Positions 21,639 through 34,560 are shown, counted from the first letter of the stretch. The stretch is 64,000 nucleotides of DNA from Agelaius tricolor (GCA_023055355.1 JALJCS010000007.1:1460001-1524000); one strand, 5' to 3'. Notes: a model not told the origin generated them from the sequence alone. Numbers and translations: made by a program.

Positions 21639-24600
21639 ATGAAGAAAAGCAGAGGTCGGACAGGTCGAAAGAGAAGAAGAAAGCACTTGAAGGGTTTTAT
21701 GGATGGAGGTATCATCATACCTGGAAGTTAAATAAGAAAATAACCAGTTGTTCCTCGAGGTGTCACTTTATTATTTATATTTTCAAAAGCCTTTGTGCTT
21801 GGAAAATTACATTCATAAATGTTACCTTTTTTTTATATGCAAATATCTGAGTATTAGTTTACAGTCCCAAGCAGAGCATGGTGAATTTTCTGAGCTCACT
21901 TTTCTGTCTAATGGCAAATATCACATTATTCTAAAATTCCTTGAACATGCTGAATAACTCACACATTTCTGAGACCTCCCAGTGCCCAGAGACTCCGAAT
22001 TAGTTTATTATTTAGTTTACAAATAACTAAATAATAAGTTTAAACAAATTAGTTTATTTATTTAGTTCAATTCTTTCTTGCCATTCTGTTATGCTTTAAA
22101 ATGTCCAAAATACAGTTTCTCTGACTGTGCAGTAAAATTTTTTATATTTCCTTTATTGTCCAACAGAATGCCCTTTAATAACATTAATTTGTTTTTCTGT
22201 TTTTAGTCAACTGCAGTCACAAGCTGGAATACATTAAACTTAAGAAGTGGCTAAAAGAGAGAGGATTTGAAGACAGTAATTTAAGGCCAGCAGAGTTCTG
22301 GGGTAATGCTTTAATTATTTCTTGATGGTACAAATTTCTGAATCTTCTAAGAATTTTAGATGCCAGCTTTCATTTTGAATTATGCCCCTGTCTGGCATCA
22401 GGAAAAAAACCAGTTACTGATACTCTTCCAAGGATCCTTGTAATGTCAATTTAACATGAAAAAATAGACATGGAGGCCTGAAAAAGCCAAAATTTGAAGT
22501 GTTAACAAAGCAGTTTTTGGAATTCAACCTTGTTATAATTTGTTTATCTTTTTATCCCCAAGCAAGTTCAGCAGAAAGCTGAGGTTCACTTAGTAATCTT
22601 TACTGTAAAGATTTATACTTATATTTTTTCCTCTCTCTGTAGGTTTTATTTTAAATATTTTGTAATATTATAGACAGAGCAGAAAGAACAGAATGGATCA
22701 GAGAAAAATATTGTGACTAGAAATGCTAAAGTTTAGTTAAAACTCTGAAACCAAGAGCTGCAGATGGTGATGAAAAATGTGTTTGAGGAAAAAATGGAGA
22801 AAAAGAAGGTGAATAATTGCTATAAGTGGGAGAAAAAAAAAAGCTGAACAATTGCTAGAATTAGACAGCAAATGCTGCAGAATATGCAGGGAAAAGATCC
22901 TGAAAAATAAAGAAAATTGGAGCAAAATAAATGAGGTCTATCTGGAGCAGTCCATAATTGAATTTATGTTTTGTTCCACATAGTGCCTGTTCTGTTAGAG
23001 CTTTTCCTTGCTGACCTGATCCCTGATTTTCCATCTCTCCATTTATTTACTCCTGCTCTCTGTTCCTTCTTCAGAGACAGGCAGAGGATTGATGACAACA
23101 AAAGCTCTCCAGGTGAGTGATGCTGTTTCTGATGCAGGAGCCTTTCAGCATTTTTTGACATTTAATGATTTTTGCAACAAGCAAAGCTCAGAAATCCATT
23201 TTGAATGTAATTTCTGCCTTTTGGACTGGTGCAGCCATGAAGTGAAACCAGCAGTCCCCACAGTAATTAAATGAGTCTCTACACTTGATTTTGCCTGGTT
23301 TTTGTGTGTATTTTTTCCCTCCTCCCTCCAAGGCAGGAGATGTGATAATTTCATTGCCTGAGAAGTGTTTGCTCACCACGAGCACCGTCCTCAGCAGCTG
23401 CCTGGGAGGACACATTGAGAAGTAAGTGACAAGTGACACTTGGTGGCCTTCAGTGGGGTTTTCCAGCAATAATGAATCCTCTGAAGGGGTGGTGGAGCTT
23501 TAAACTGAGTACCCTGAGTGGTGCCAGCATTTTGGGGATGTGGAATGCTCAGCTGAAGAACATTTTTGATACATACTGAACATCTGATGAATACTGAACA
23601 TTTGCTAAATACTGAGCACCCCCTTTTAGCTTGGCACAGCTGGAGAGAGGGCACAGCTGCAGCTGGAGCTGCCTCAGAGCTTGCTTGGCCCTAAATGCCA
23701 ATTAGGAATGGTTTTTTGGGAATTTGGGAGCCAGCTTCAATAGCAGAAGGAAGATAAAACTGGGCTGCAAAGCCAGGGCCCTTTAGAAAATTAGGAACAA
23801 ATTGGAAATTTGGGAAATTTGGAACAAAGTCCCATGCTGGGCATTGAGTACTTGTGTATCCTGAAAAAAGCCAGCTCAAGGGGTGAGCCTGAAATTGGTA
23901 TTAAATCCAGCTTTTATTGCCCCTTGGAAATCAGCCCCAGGACTTGGAGGTGAAATGCAAAGAAGTTTTAAAACTTCAAGAGAGCTCTGAGAGAGGTAAA
24001 ACTCTGCTGTGTCCATTTCCCATCTCACCTCTGTGGGTCTGCTGCATTGGTATTTTTATTATTATTTTATTTCTATTTCTATTTTTATTTTATTTTATTT
24101 TATTTTTATTTTATTTTTTTATTTTATTTATATTTTATTTTTCGTTTTATTTTTTACTTTTTATTTTTATTTTATTTATTTGTATTTTGCTTTTTACTTT
24201 TATTTATTTTTCTTTCGATCTTATTTTTCTTTCTTTTTTATTTTTATTTTTATTCCTATTTTATTTTGACTTCTATTTATTTTCATTGGATTTAATTTTA
24301 TTTTAACTTTTTATTTTTATCTATTTTTATTTTTACTTTATTTAAAATATTTATAAATAAATATTTATTTATATACATTACATATCACATATATTATATA
24401 TATAATATATATAATATATTATATATATATTATATATATTTATATATAATAATCCTTATATATAATATTTATTTTATTTAAATTTATTTTAATTTTCCCT
24501 CCTATTTTGTTTTTATATTTTTATTTTTATTTTATTTCTATTCCTATTTCTATTTTATTTTTATTTTACCTTTAATTTTTTTCTTACTTTTTCTATTTTT

Positions 24601-27600
24601 ATTTTTATTCCTATTTTATTTTTGCTTCTATTTATTTGCATTTGATTTAATTTTATTTTTATTCTACTTTTTCTTTTTATTTATTTTTATTTTTTACTTT
24701 ATTTTATTTAAAATATTTATAAATAAATACTTATTTATATATATTATATAATATATAATACATATAAATATAACATATATAATATATATAATATATATAG
24801 AATATATAATATATATAGATACATATAATATATGTTATATATATTTATATATATTTATATATAATAATCCTTATATATAATATTTATTTTATTTTAATTT
24901 ATTTTAATTTTCCCTCCCATTTTGTTTTTATTTTTTAATTTTTATTTTTATTTCTATTTTTATTTTTATTTCTATTTTATTTTTATTTTACCTTTAATTT
25001 TTTTTTACTTTTTTATTTTTATTTTTTATTTCTATTTTTTATTTAATTTCTATTTTAATTTTCATTTTATTTTGGTTTTATTTTTATTTTCAATAGCTGG
25101 AAGCCCCCCGTGTCTCCTTTGCTGGCCCTGTGCACGTTTTTGATAGCAGAGAAACACGCTGGGGAGAAATCTCCATGGAAGCCCTACCTGGATGTTCTAC
25201 CCAAGACTTACACCTGCCCTGCTTGTATGGAACCTGATGTCATCAATCTGCTCCCAAAACCCTTAAAAGAGAAGGCTCAGGAGCAAAAAATGATGATCCA
25301 AGAGCTGTTCAGATCTTCCAAAGCTTTCTTCTCTTCCCTGCAGCCTTTATTTACTGAGAGCACAGGAACTATTTTTAATTTCAGTGCTTTGGAGTGGGCT
25401 TGGTGCACTATAAATACCAGGACAATCTACATGAAACATCCCCACAGGGACTGTTTCTCCCTGGAGCCAGATGTTTATGCATTGGCACCATATTTAGATT
25501 TGCTCAACCACAGCCCAAATGTTCAGGTAAGAAGTTCAAAATAGATCAGTAAATTTCTGTATTTTTCTAAAGTGCACTCTGTCAGTGCCATCTGCATTCA
25601 TGTGATGGATGAGAGGAGTGTGGGGAGGGCAGGGATGGATCTCACAGGGGGAGGAATGGCTCAGCTCCTCAGGAACTGGAGTGCCAGGACACAGGGAATG
25701 GTTTCAGACTGCCAGAGGGCAGGGCTGGATGGGATATTGGGCAAAATCCTGTCCTGGCAGGGCTGGCATGGAATTCAGAGCAGCTGGGGCTGCCCCTGCA
25801 TCCCTGGCAGTGCCCAAGGCCAGGCTGGACACTGGGGACACTGGGAGGTGTCCCTGCCATGGCAGGGGTGGCATGAGATATTTAAGGTCCCTCACAGCTC
25901 AAACATTCAGTAATTGTAGAATTCAAATATTTCAGTTTGTGCAGCAAAGCCAAGGTGCAGGGAGAGCCCACAGTGCCTGGGGGAGGTTGGCATCCAAACC
26001 AACTGTTGGGAAGAGCCACTTGTAAACACCCCCCTGATCTGCTCCTAAAAGCAGGACAAATTCCTTGTCCTGACACAAATTCCATGGTCCCTGTGTTGCT
26101 TCAGCTCTGGCTGAAGCCTCAGAGCAGCCTGAGGGGCGTGCAGAGGGAATTTCCACCTTCTGTCAGGCTCTGGGTGCCACCACTGGGCTGGGGCAGCACA
26201 GGAGGGGCCAAGCCTGTGTGGAGCCATCTGTGTTTGCAGATCTGGGGTCCCTCCAGGAGGTCCCAACAACTGAACAAGAATTTCAATCCTCTGAGGTTTC
26301 AAAATTCAAAGGTTTATTTCCTTTTTCACCCTACCAAGAATAAAATCCTCTTATTTTTCACTCCCTGAAGGTCAAGGCTGGGTTTAATGAGCAGACAAGG
26401 AGCTATGAAATTTGGACAAATTCACAATGCAAAAAATACCAGGAAGTTTTGATCTGCTATGGACCTCATGATAATCAGAGGCTGCTGCTGGAATATGGAT
26501 TTGTTGCCATGGACAACCCTCAGAGCAGTGTTTATGTCTCAGCAGGTTGGATTTATGGATTGTCTGAGCATTGAAAGGCACAAAACCAGAGACCTGAGTG
26601 TGTGAATTCTCAAGGAGTGCAGAAGGGTTTGATCCCTCTTTGCATAGACTTTAATGATTTAATTTTTGCTTAATTTAAAATGGGTTTTGTGGCCATTTTT
26701 ATTTTTAAAATTTGTTGTTGTTAACAACATCTGTGTAGAGATTCCAGCTGGATGTCTTAGATTGCAGCACTGAGGATTGAAATCCAGATCTCCACAAACT
26801 GAACTTGCTTGGAGTATTTCATAACTTCAGTCTGAGTCAGGATTTCTGTTAGAATCCTGGAGAGAATTCTGGAAAGTTCATCAAAAATTAACAGGTTTTG
26901 ATCTTAGTCCTACATGAAAAAGATGGTTGAAATATTTTCTCAGAATTGATGATTGCAGTTTCTCATACATACAATTTGTTTAAATATGTAAACTGTATTT
27001 TTCTGCAGATACCCTCCTCAAATATTTCTCACCACTGGACAAGCAGAGAAAGGCCAAAGTTTCCATTCTAAAGGATCATGATTTCCTAGAGTAAGTATCT
27101 GGAGTTTTTTGTTTCCTGGTGAGATTTTAATTCAGTTTTTCTGGGAGTCAGATTTCGCTCCTAGTATCAAAATCCAACAAAAAAATAGAATTATTTGTTT
27201 TTTTACAAACTCACTGCTTGGGAGAGGTGGAGAAGTTATAAATACCAGTAATTTAAATAAATTAAACATAATGGTAAATATAAATACCAATAAATATCAA
27301 AGCTGGAGATCCACCATGGCTGATGTGTCTCAGGAAGAAAACTCACTCTAAAGCTCACCTTAACTTCATCTCATGCCTTGGACTGTGTAGGAACCTGACC
27401 TTTGGCTGGGAGGGACCATCCTGGAGACTCCTCACAGCCCTCAAGGTGCTGAGTCTGGCAGCAGAGGAATTGTGAGTTGGAGCAGCCTCAATATTTATGG
27501 GGTGGGTGTGCAGGAGCCTTTGGCTTTGATTGCATGGAATCACCAGGGTGGGAAGAGCCCCCAGGATCACCCAGTGCCACCCCAGCCCCACCAGCATCAC

Positions 27601-29569
27601 CCCAATCCCTGTCCCCAAGGCCACATCCAGACTGCTCTGGGACAATTCCAGCGACTCCAAACCTCCCTGGGCAGCTCAGCCCAAGGCCTGACCACTTTAC
27701 CAGGGAATTTTATTTCCTAATATCCAATTAGGAATGAAATTTGAGGCCATTTCCTCTCATTTTTTCCCTGCCCCTCCTGTCAGGAGCTGTGCAGAGCACT
27801 GAGGTCCCCCCTGAGCCCCCTTTGCTCCAGGCTGAGCCCCCCCAGTTCAGCTGCTCCCCCCAGGATTTGGTTTCCAGCCCTTTCCCAGTTATTTTTGCCC
27901 TCTCTGGCCAAGCTCCAAGCCCTCAATGTCATTTGTTGGGGAACACTGCACAAGCTGGGAGAGAATCCCACTCCCTGCCCTGCTCTGGCCCAGGTTTGCA
28001 GCACTCCAGGGCAGAAGCTGAGTTTATTCCCACTGGTGCTCACATTTGCAGCTTCAATCTGAAAGGGAATTTAGACCAAGAGGGAAATCAAGCTCTTCTC
28101 TTTTTTTCCCCACAGTAAGATCCCAGCTCAGCCCAAGGCCTGACCAGTCTGCCAGGGAAATTTTCTGTGCCAATCTCCACCCTGAGCCTGCCCTGGTGCC
28201 ATTTGAGGCCATTTCCTCTCCTCCTTTCCCTGCCCCTCCTGTCAGGAGCTGTGCAGAGCACTGAGGTCCCCCCTGATCCCCCTTTTCTCCAGGCTGAGCC
28301 CCCCCAGCTCCTTCAGCTGCTCCTCCCAGGATTTGTTTTCCAGCCCCTTCAATATTTTCTGTTTTCCCCCACTCTTTCTTTGCTCTCTGCTGGCTGTGAG
28401 TGACACACTGGGACAATGTTTGGATCTCCTGTGTCTGATTTGTTGACCCCAGGTGAGAAATGAAAAGAGGAAAGTCAGAGAACACCAGTGGCTGTAAACT
28501 CCCTCCCCTTTTGCTGCTTTGGTGATTTCCTTTCCTGTATTATTTTCCCTTTCTATTTCAAACCTCTATTTCCTCTATTCCCTTCTATTTCAAGATGTTC
28601 CCTCAAGGTTCAGGCTCCTTTCAGGCCTTTTTCCTGTTGGTTTGATGAAATTTTAAATGCTTTTAACCTGGTTTGATTTCCTTGAGTCATGTGTTCCACA
28701 GGCTGGAATTCCAGGGCTGAGGAAGTTGCTGAAATTCATCTCCAGGGACTCTCAGTGCACTTGGAGCATTTATTCCAAATCAGCCTCAAACATCAGGGCT
28801 AGAAAATGATTACCTGCACTTTGCTTGGAATAAATGAAATGAGGCAATAAATTAATGAGAAAAGGCTTGTTCAGAGCTGTTTGTGCTTTGAAGATTCATT
28901 GCTGAGTGGAAAAAATTGATCTGAGAACTAAAAATAAATCCCTGGGCTGGGTTACAGGCCCAGGTGAGGGCCAGGGCAGCAGAGCCACGTTTGGCATCCA
29001 GCTGGGGAGTGCAGCAAATCATTCTGAACTCTTCCACCATTTTGGTTCCAGTGCCTGCTGGAGGAGGATCCTGCTTGGTGATGTCTCTTCAGCCAGGAAT
29101 GAACAGCAGGCTTTGGCTACAGCAGCAAAAATTTGTCAGTTTTTAATAGAGGAGACCCAGCATGTCCTTCTCCAGGTAACTTGGGAAAACAAGGGAGCTC
29201 AGATTCCTTTCTCCATCAGGACTATGTCATTTTCTAAAGAAGAATTTTGATGATTTTTCCCTTTCCCTCTTTTTTCTTTTCCTTTTTACTATCAAAGTTT
29301 CTCTTGTGAAATTAAAAACCCCACTATTTTACCATAATCAATGAAATCCTTACGGATTTCCACAGATTTTCTCTTTGTGTCCTATTAAATAATCAGAATT
29401 TGGAATCATGTCATCCCATTTGTCTCAACTGCAGATTTCCCAGTTGAAAAGAGACAAAGAGAACCTCAAAACCCACCTGGCTTTGGTGGAAATGCTGCGC
29501 TCAGAAGACCTCAAGATCCTTCAAAAATCAGCTGAGATTCTTTGCAACTTGAATTCAGGAACAACTTGA
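21639..29569 (+). CDS. SETD4: SET domain-containing protein 4, lysine methyltransferase
   Basis: Ten coding exons: 21639-21708, 22207-22302, 23075-23112, 23333-23421, 25097-25526, 26371-26545, 27009-27090, 27391-27471, 29052-29175 and 29435-29569. All are GT-AG and phase consistent, giving 439 aa versus about 440 in human. It is a protein-lysine methyltransferase of the SETD3/SETD4/SETD6 (Rubisco LSMT-like) group. Visible: a basic N-terminus; TGRGL (57-61) opening the SET domain; SPLLALCTFL after residue 104; NHS (235-237); ICYGPHDN with Tyr271; and then the LSMT-type substrate-binding helical domain, including FGWEGPSWRLLTALKVL in exon 8. The start follows an acceptor at 21605 with a short 5' UTR. 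Intron 4 has a 1-kb AT tract. Exon 8 lies in an inverted repeat. No clear poly(A) signal directly follows the stop. Confidence 0.96.
24040..25092. repeat. TTTTA/TATTTT-rich low-complexity tract
   Basis: About 1.05 kb of (TTTTA)n-like DNA with two (AT)n cores in SETD4 intron 4. It is itself duplicated: a segment with ATAATCCTTATATATAATA and TTTCCCTCC occurs near 24440-24510 and again near 24860-24920. The tract runs right up to the exon 5 acceptor at 25096, supplying its pyrimidine stretch. Confidence 0.95.
25670..25910 (+). mobile_element. CR1 LINE 3' fragment
   Basis: Sense CR1 tail in SETD4 intron 5 with GCCCAAGGCCAGGCTGGACA and a CCATGGCAGGG segment, ending near 'caaacattcagtaatt'. Confidence 0.8.
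27349..28116. repeat. Inverted repeat A, left arm, with SETD4 exon 8
   Basis: About 765 bp matching the reverse complement of 30977-31741 with only scattered mismatches by eye (roughly 98 percent identity). It contains SETD4 exon 8 with both splice sites, about 70 bp of intron, and a minus-strand CR1 (27540-27850) plus unique sequence to 28116. Confidence 0.93.
28120..28330 (-). mobile_element. CR1 LINE 3' fragment
   Basis: Antisense CR1 section in SETD4 intron 8, starting mid-element at CAGCTCAGCCCAAGGCCTG and running to the AGGCTGAGCCCCCCCAG region. It directly follows the left arm of inverted repeat A. Confidence 0.75.
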
Positions 29570-30976
29570 GCCCCCTGGAGCTGTGACAGCTGTAATTGCT
29601 CAGGGATTATTGCCAGGTTATTACTCTTTTAATGGATTTGAGCAGCAAAGAATAATTTAAATTTCATCAGAATAATTTTGGTCTTTGCTGACCTTCACAC
29701 AGAAGGTTCAGCTGAAGAGGAGAGCTCGAGCTCCTTGGTTTGGAGAAAAGAGAATTTTTTTAAAGGGCATTTCAGGGCAGGACCCTTATTTAAACTGCAG
29801 AAACTTCATTTGGAATTGGGATTCTCTTGTGATTGTTTTCCAGGATGTGATTTTAAAAAGTGTTTATTTTTGTAAATATATTACCTCATTTTCTACAAGA
29901 CTTGTCTGCTTCATTTTTCTAAAATCCTTCCTGGAGCTGGAACTCCATTTCTTACATCCTTGAGGCCAATTCACCTTCAGATTTGCCTAAATTATATTTT
30001 TAAGTCACTTGCCACCATATTTTCCACTCTAATCAGTCCCATTAAACCCTGCTCAGTTTAGATTGGATATCAGGAATTTTTTTCCATGGGAAGGGTTGTA
30101 AAACATTGGAACAGGAAACCCAGGGCAGAGTCCCCCATCCCTGGGACTGTCCAAAAACGTGGATGTGGCACTTGAGGACTTGGTTTGATGGTGACCATGG
30201 GGTGATGGTTGAACTTTGAGCTTAAAGTCTTTTCCAGCCTTAAGGATTCAGGGATTTTCTGGCTCTGAGTGGCTCCTGAGGTTCCTTTGGATTTTGGGGG
30301 GAATTCTCACCTGTTTTTCTCCAGGTCCTTCTGTGCCACTGACTGGCTCAGCCCTGCCCCTGTGACTGTTTGACCTTCCTTTAATAAAGCCCTTTTCATT
30401 CTCTAACACCAGCTGTGTTTCTAATTTTATCATTTGATCCCAAAATGGTGCCAGAGTTAAAGGAGATAAGGCTCTTTGGCTGGTTTATTTCTCTTTTATT
30501 TTTTTCCTGAGGATGGTTATTTTAAGAACAGCTCCTGTACAATGTGTCTGGCCTGGTGAATAGGAGTTTGACAGAAGCTGATTTGCTTTTGTTCCACATT
30601 TATTCCAGGTGCTTTGGACATGAGCTCTGTTCCTGGAACTCCTGCACACCCTCCAGGGAGAGCAGGAAAGGGAGTCTGGAAATGCAGGAAAGAAGGCAGA
30701 GCACAGCAGTTTATGTGTATATATAAAAATAGAACTTAAATTTAAGCTTGAACTTTTTTGATTCAACCTAAACTGTGTGCAAGACAGGGCTGAGAGCTGA
30801 GGTGCCTGAGGAAGCAGCAGCCCTGGAAGTGCTCTGTACCTGTTTTACAGAATAAATCAAATTTTCAGAGTGAAAATTCTCCCTCTCAGCCTCTACTTTG
30901 AGCTGCAAACAGCATCTCCTCAGTGATGGGCTGGTAACATTTCACTCTGGCTCTCTGTTCCCTGAAAAGGGATTGA
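29570..30976. other. SETD4 3' flank, spacer of inverted repeat A
   Basis: No gene. It holds a + strand CR1 tail at about 30065-30245. An AATAAA at about 30383 inside an LTR-like R/U5-looking stretch (30290-30450) and another AATAAA near 30851 are candidates for SETD4 3' end formation, neither confirmed. Confidence 0.45.
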
Positions 30977-31741
30977 GCTGTGGGGAAAGAAAAGAAAAGC
31001 TTGATTCCCTCTTGGTCTAAATTCCCTTTCAGATTGAAGCTGCAAATGTGAGCACCAGTGGGAATAAACTCAGCTTCTGCCCTGGAGCGCTGCAAACCTG
31101 GGCCAGAGCAGGGCAGGGAGTGGGATTCTCTCCCAGCTTGTGCAGTGTTCCCCAACAAATGACATTGAGGGCTTGGAGCTTGGCCAGAGAGGGCAAAAAT
31201 AACTGGGAAAGGGCTGGAAACCAAATCCTGGGGGGAGCAGCTGAACTGGGGGGGCTCAGCCTGGAGCAAAGGGGGATCAGGGGGGACCTCAGTGCTCTGC
31301 ACAGCTCCTGACAGGAGGGGCAGGGAAAGGAGGAGAGGAATTGGCCTCAAATTTCTTTCCTAATTGGATATTAGGAAATAAAATTCCCTGGTAAAGTGGT
31401 CAGGCCTTGGGCTGAGCTGCCCAGGGAGGTTTGGAGTCGCTGGAATTGTCCCAGAGCAGTCTGGATGTGGCCCTGGGGACAGGGATTGGGGTGATGCTGG
31501 TGGGGCTGGGGTGGCACTGGGTGATCCTGGGGGCTCTTCCCACCCTGGTGATTCCATGCAATCAAAGCCAAAGGCTCCTGCACACCCACCCCATAAATAT
31601 TGAGGCTGCTCCAACTCACAATTCCTCTGCTGCCAGACTCAGCACCTTGAGGGCTGTGAGGAGTCTCCAGGATGGTCCCTCCCAGCCAAAGGTCAGGTTC
31701 CTACACAGTCCAAGGCATGAGATGAAGTTCAGGTGAGCTTT
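30977..31741. repeat. Inverted repeat A, right arm
   Basis: Near-identical reverse complement of 27349-28116, including a complete copy of SETD4 exon 8, its flanking intron and the CR1. The spacer between arms is about 2.86 kb and contains SETD4 exons 9 and 10. Confidence 0.93.
31620..31700 (-). pseudogene. Duplicate SETD4 exon 8, inverted
   Basis: Identical over all 81 bases to the functional exon 27391-27471, on the opposite strand, with the acceptor AG and donor GTGAGT both kept. It lies downstream of the gene in the wrong orientation, so it cannot join the normal transcript. It could be spliced in an antisense RNA, for which there is no evidence. Confidence 0.93.
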
Positions 31742-31855
31742 GGATGTGGTCCTTGGGGACAGGGACAGATTTTGGGGTGCTGCTGGTGCTGCTGGGGTGG
31801 TACTGGGTGATCCTGGGGTGCTCTTCCCACCTTGGTGATCCTGGGATTCAAGGAG
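31742..31855 (+). mobile_element. CR1 LINE 3' tail
   Basis: Short sense CR1 terminus beginning at GGATGTGGTCCTTGGGG, immediately after the right arm. The third exon 8 copy at 48.4 kb has the same arrangement (tail at 48530-48625), so this tail belongs to the ancestral duplicated block. Confidence 0.75.
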
Positions 31856-31859
31856 AGCT

Positions 31860-33400
31860 GAAGTGGGAAGGCACTCAAACACTCAAACACAAACTGGGTT
31901 TGTTTAGGTAGTAAGAGCCACCAGATTTCATGTGTAAAGAGCACGAGGCCAAAATAGCACAGTTGATTTTTTTTTTTAATTTTTTAAGAGAGGTGTTGAT
32001 TTAGTGCAGTCACTGAAGTCACTGAAAAATTACAAACATGAAACCTCCTGACAAAATCTTTGCTGTGTCAGTTTATGTCAATAAAACCTGGATTTCCTTT
32101 GATCTCCTGCAGAAAGTGGCTCCCAGTTGAGAGTTTCCTCCTGTAATGTGTGCAGCTCATCCATCACTGCTGAGTGCCCTCAGGCCTGTCTGGTCTGGGA
32201 CAAGATAAGGGAGTATCAACTTCACAGCCTGATAATTGAAGCTTTTAAATAAGCTATGAAAACACTGCCGATGACATTTCCAAAGGAAAGAGCTTTTAAA
32301 AATGGTGTTGTCCAAAAAGTGCCACACTTGGGCAGAATTTGCAATGTTTGTTGGCAGTCAGTGATTCAAGTGATGGATTTAATGTTCTCTGGAGCACAGG
32401 AAAATATCCCAAAAAACTTTATGGGTTTCTTTAAACAGTAGCAGGGTCAGGAGGCTGCTCCTGGATCCCTGGAAGTGTCCAAGGCCAGGCTGGGTGGGAT
32501 TTGGAGTAACCTGACAGGGGCTGAAATAATTTGTAATGTCCCTCCCACCCCAAACCATTCCAGAAATGGAAAGAAAAAATTCCATTTCCAGCTCATTTTC
32601 CTGCAGGTTCTAGGGGATATCTACAATCCCAGAACTCAGGTTTAGGAAGCACTGCACTGAAGCGTATTCAGGGAAAAACCAAAGACAATTAATCCCACAT
32701 CAATTGTATAAAACATAAACCAAATGCAATCTCTGTGCTGTCCACTAGATGATGCAGCTGTACTGCAGAGAAAAAGGAATTACAGTAAATCCACAGCCAA
32801 TTATAATCCTATTTACTGTATTATATTTATAACAGAAAAAAGCATTGTCTCCAGTGAGATACCATTACTGTATTTAGATAAATAGTTCAAAATGTAATTT
32901 TCTTTTTGCTCTGAAAGTGAAACATGAATGTTTATAGTCTTTTATCTTCTCAGTTTTATTGGGATTTAACTCTCTTGTTGTGCCTCTCACAAGTTTCCTC
33001 ATGGCATTCCTCTTGGATCTGTCACTCAAGACTGAGCTCAAATCATTGCCTGGATGATCTTGAAGGTCTCTTCCAACCCTGGTGATTTCAAGAACTCCCC
33101 TCTGATGGATTAATGAGTGGGATTGCAGTGCAGAAATGTCTGTTCCTGTGGTTTATTCCTTCAGAATGAGGGGCCTGATGGATCTCTGGCACAGACACCT
33201 CTCCATAATGTCCTTGGATGGAGCAGATTGAAACATTGCCACTGACTGGGGGGAATTTGGAGGAGAGAAACTTCAGGGTGACCTCATTGTGGCCTTGCAG
33301 GACCTGAAGGAGCAGAAAAAAAAACATGGAAAGAGGCAATTTCCAAGGGCTGGAGGGACAGGACACAGGGAATGGCTTCAAACTGCCAGAGGGCAGGGCT
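31860..33400. other. Intergenic, AT-rich, with CR1 scraps
   Basis: Holds a + strand CR1 tail (32445-32570) and another scrap (33030-33085). 32660-32960 is non-repetitive AT-rich sequence with a CTCF-like CCACTAGATGATGCAG at 32742-32757. No gene. Confidence 0.45.
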
Positions 33401-33401
33401 G

Positions 33402-33690
33402 GAATTTTCATGGGAGCTTTCAGTCACCCGGATTTAAAGAGATGAATAATGATGCAATGAGTTGTTCCATGGGGCTGGGAGGGAAAATTACCCATAAAAT
33501 AGAAAATAATGGGATTAAATGTTCACCTGTTGAGACTCCTGGAGCATCACTTGGGGAAATCAGGGCTTCACCCTTGGTGGATGGAGGGGATTTGGAAGCA
33601 GGATGGGCAGAGGGATGGAGCAGCTCTGCTGGGAGGAAAGGCTGGCACAGCTGGGATTGTTCACCTGCACAGGAGAAGCTTTGGGCTGAG
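33402..33690. repeat. Direct duplicate pair D, copy 1
   Basis: Nearly identical to 58882-59187 in the same orientation. It consists of about 190 bp of otherwise unseen sequence (around TTTCATGGGAGCTTTCAG) joined to the CR1 section with GGGATGGAGCAGCTCTGCTG. Confidence 0.85.
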
Positions 33691-33995
33691 CTTAGAGCCC
33701 CTTCCAGTGTCCAAAGAAGGTTTTAAAAAGGAGGAAGAGGGACTTTTTATATGGACAAACAGTGACAGGACAAGGGGGGAATGGTTTTAAACTGCCAGAG
33801 GGCAGGGCTGGATGGGATCTTGGCAATGAGGAATTGTTCCCTGGCAGGGTGGGCAGGGCTGGCATGGAATTCCATCCCTGGATCCCTGGCAGTGCCCAGG
33901 GCCAGGCTGGACACTGGGGACAGTGGGAGGTGTCCCTGCCATGGCAGGGCTGGCACTGGGTGGGCTCTGAGGTCCCTCCCAACCCAAACCATTCC
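33590..33995 (+). mobile_element. CR1 LINE 3' fragment
   Basis: Sense CR1 of about 400 bp ending TCCCAACCCAAACCATTCC. A section after 33690 replaces the usual GC-rich body with a short unrelated stretch. Confidence 0.85.
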
Positions 33996-33999
33996 ATGG

Positions 34000-34335
34000 T
34001 GGGAGGAATCCCAGCTGAGCTCTGCATCCCTTGCAGACATTCCAGAGGCTCTGGCTGTGCCCCTTTAGAGCTCCCTCCTCCTGGGGCTGCTGTGGCAGGG
34101 CCAGCTGGGCCCTTGTGACCCCTGGCAGGCAGCGAGGAGGGGACAAGGGACACTCTCAGCAGGAGGATGGTGCCACCCCTGGCTGCACCAGCCTGCCCGG
34201 GCTGGCCTCCAGAGCTTGTGCAGAATAAACCAACAAGGAATTGTGTGGGAAATGGATTTGTAGAAAATTTTTAATGTTTAATAGAAGGTTTATATAGTGT
34301 GTCTACAAAATAAGTCTGTTACACAAAGTATAGTG
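34000..34335. other. Intergenic spacer
   Basis: Unique GC-moderate sequence following the CR1, turning AT-rich. No gene recognised. Confidence 0.4.
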
Positions 34336-34339
34336 TGTT

Positions 34340-34560
34340 TCAACTTAAGTTTATACAATTAATATAATGTAATATAATATAATATAATATAATATAATAT
34401 AATATAATATAATGTTATATTATATTATATTACATAATATTATATTTTATATAATTATTATAATGTAATTAATATAGTAATATAGTAATATAATATAATA
34501 TAATTTTACATAATTATAACATAGTATTATAATTAAGTTTATGTACATTAATTATTAAAG
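34340..34560. repeat. (AATAT)n microsatellite with palindromic switch
   Basis: A run of TAATA pentamers switches near 34413 to its complement (TATTA) pentamers, making a long self-complementary segment. Confidence 0.92.

Noticed and set aside
24009..25143. Phe/Tyr/Leu-rich membrane-like frames
   Set aside because: Translations of the TTTTA-rich tract in SETD4 intron 4.
27355..27660. Identical 101-codon frames at 27.4, 31.4 and 48.2 kb suggesting a small gene family
   Set aside because: They are antisense readings of CR1 plus SETD4 exon 8; identity reflects DNA duplication.
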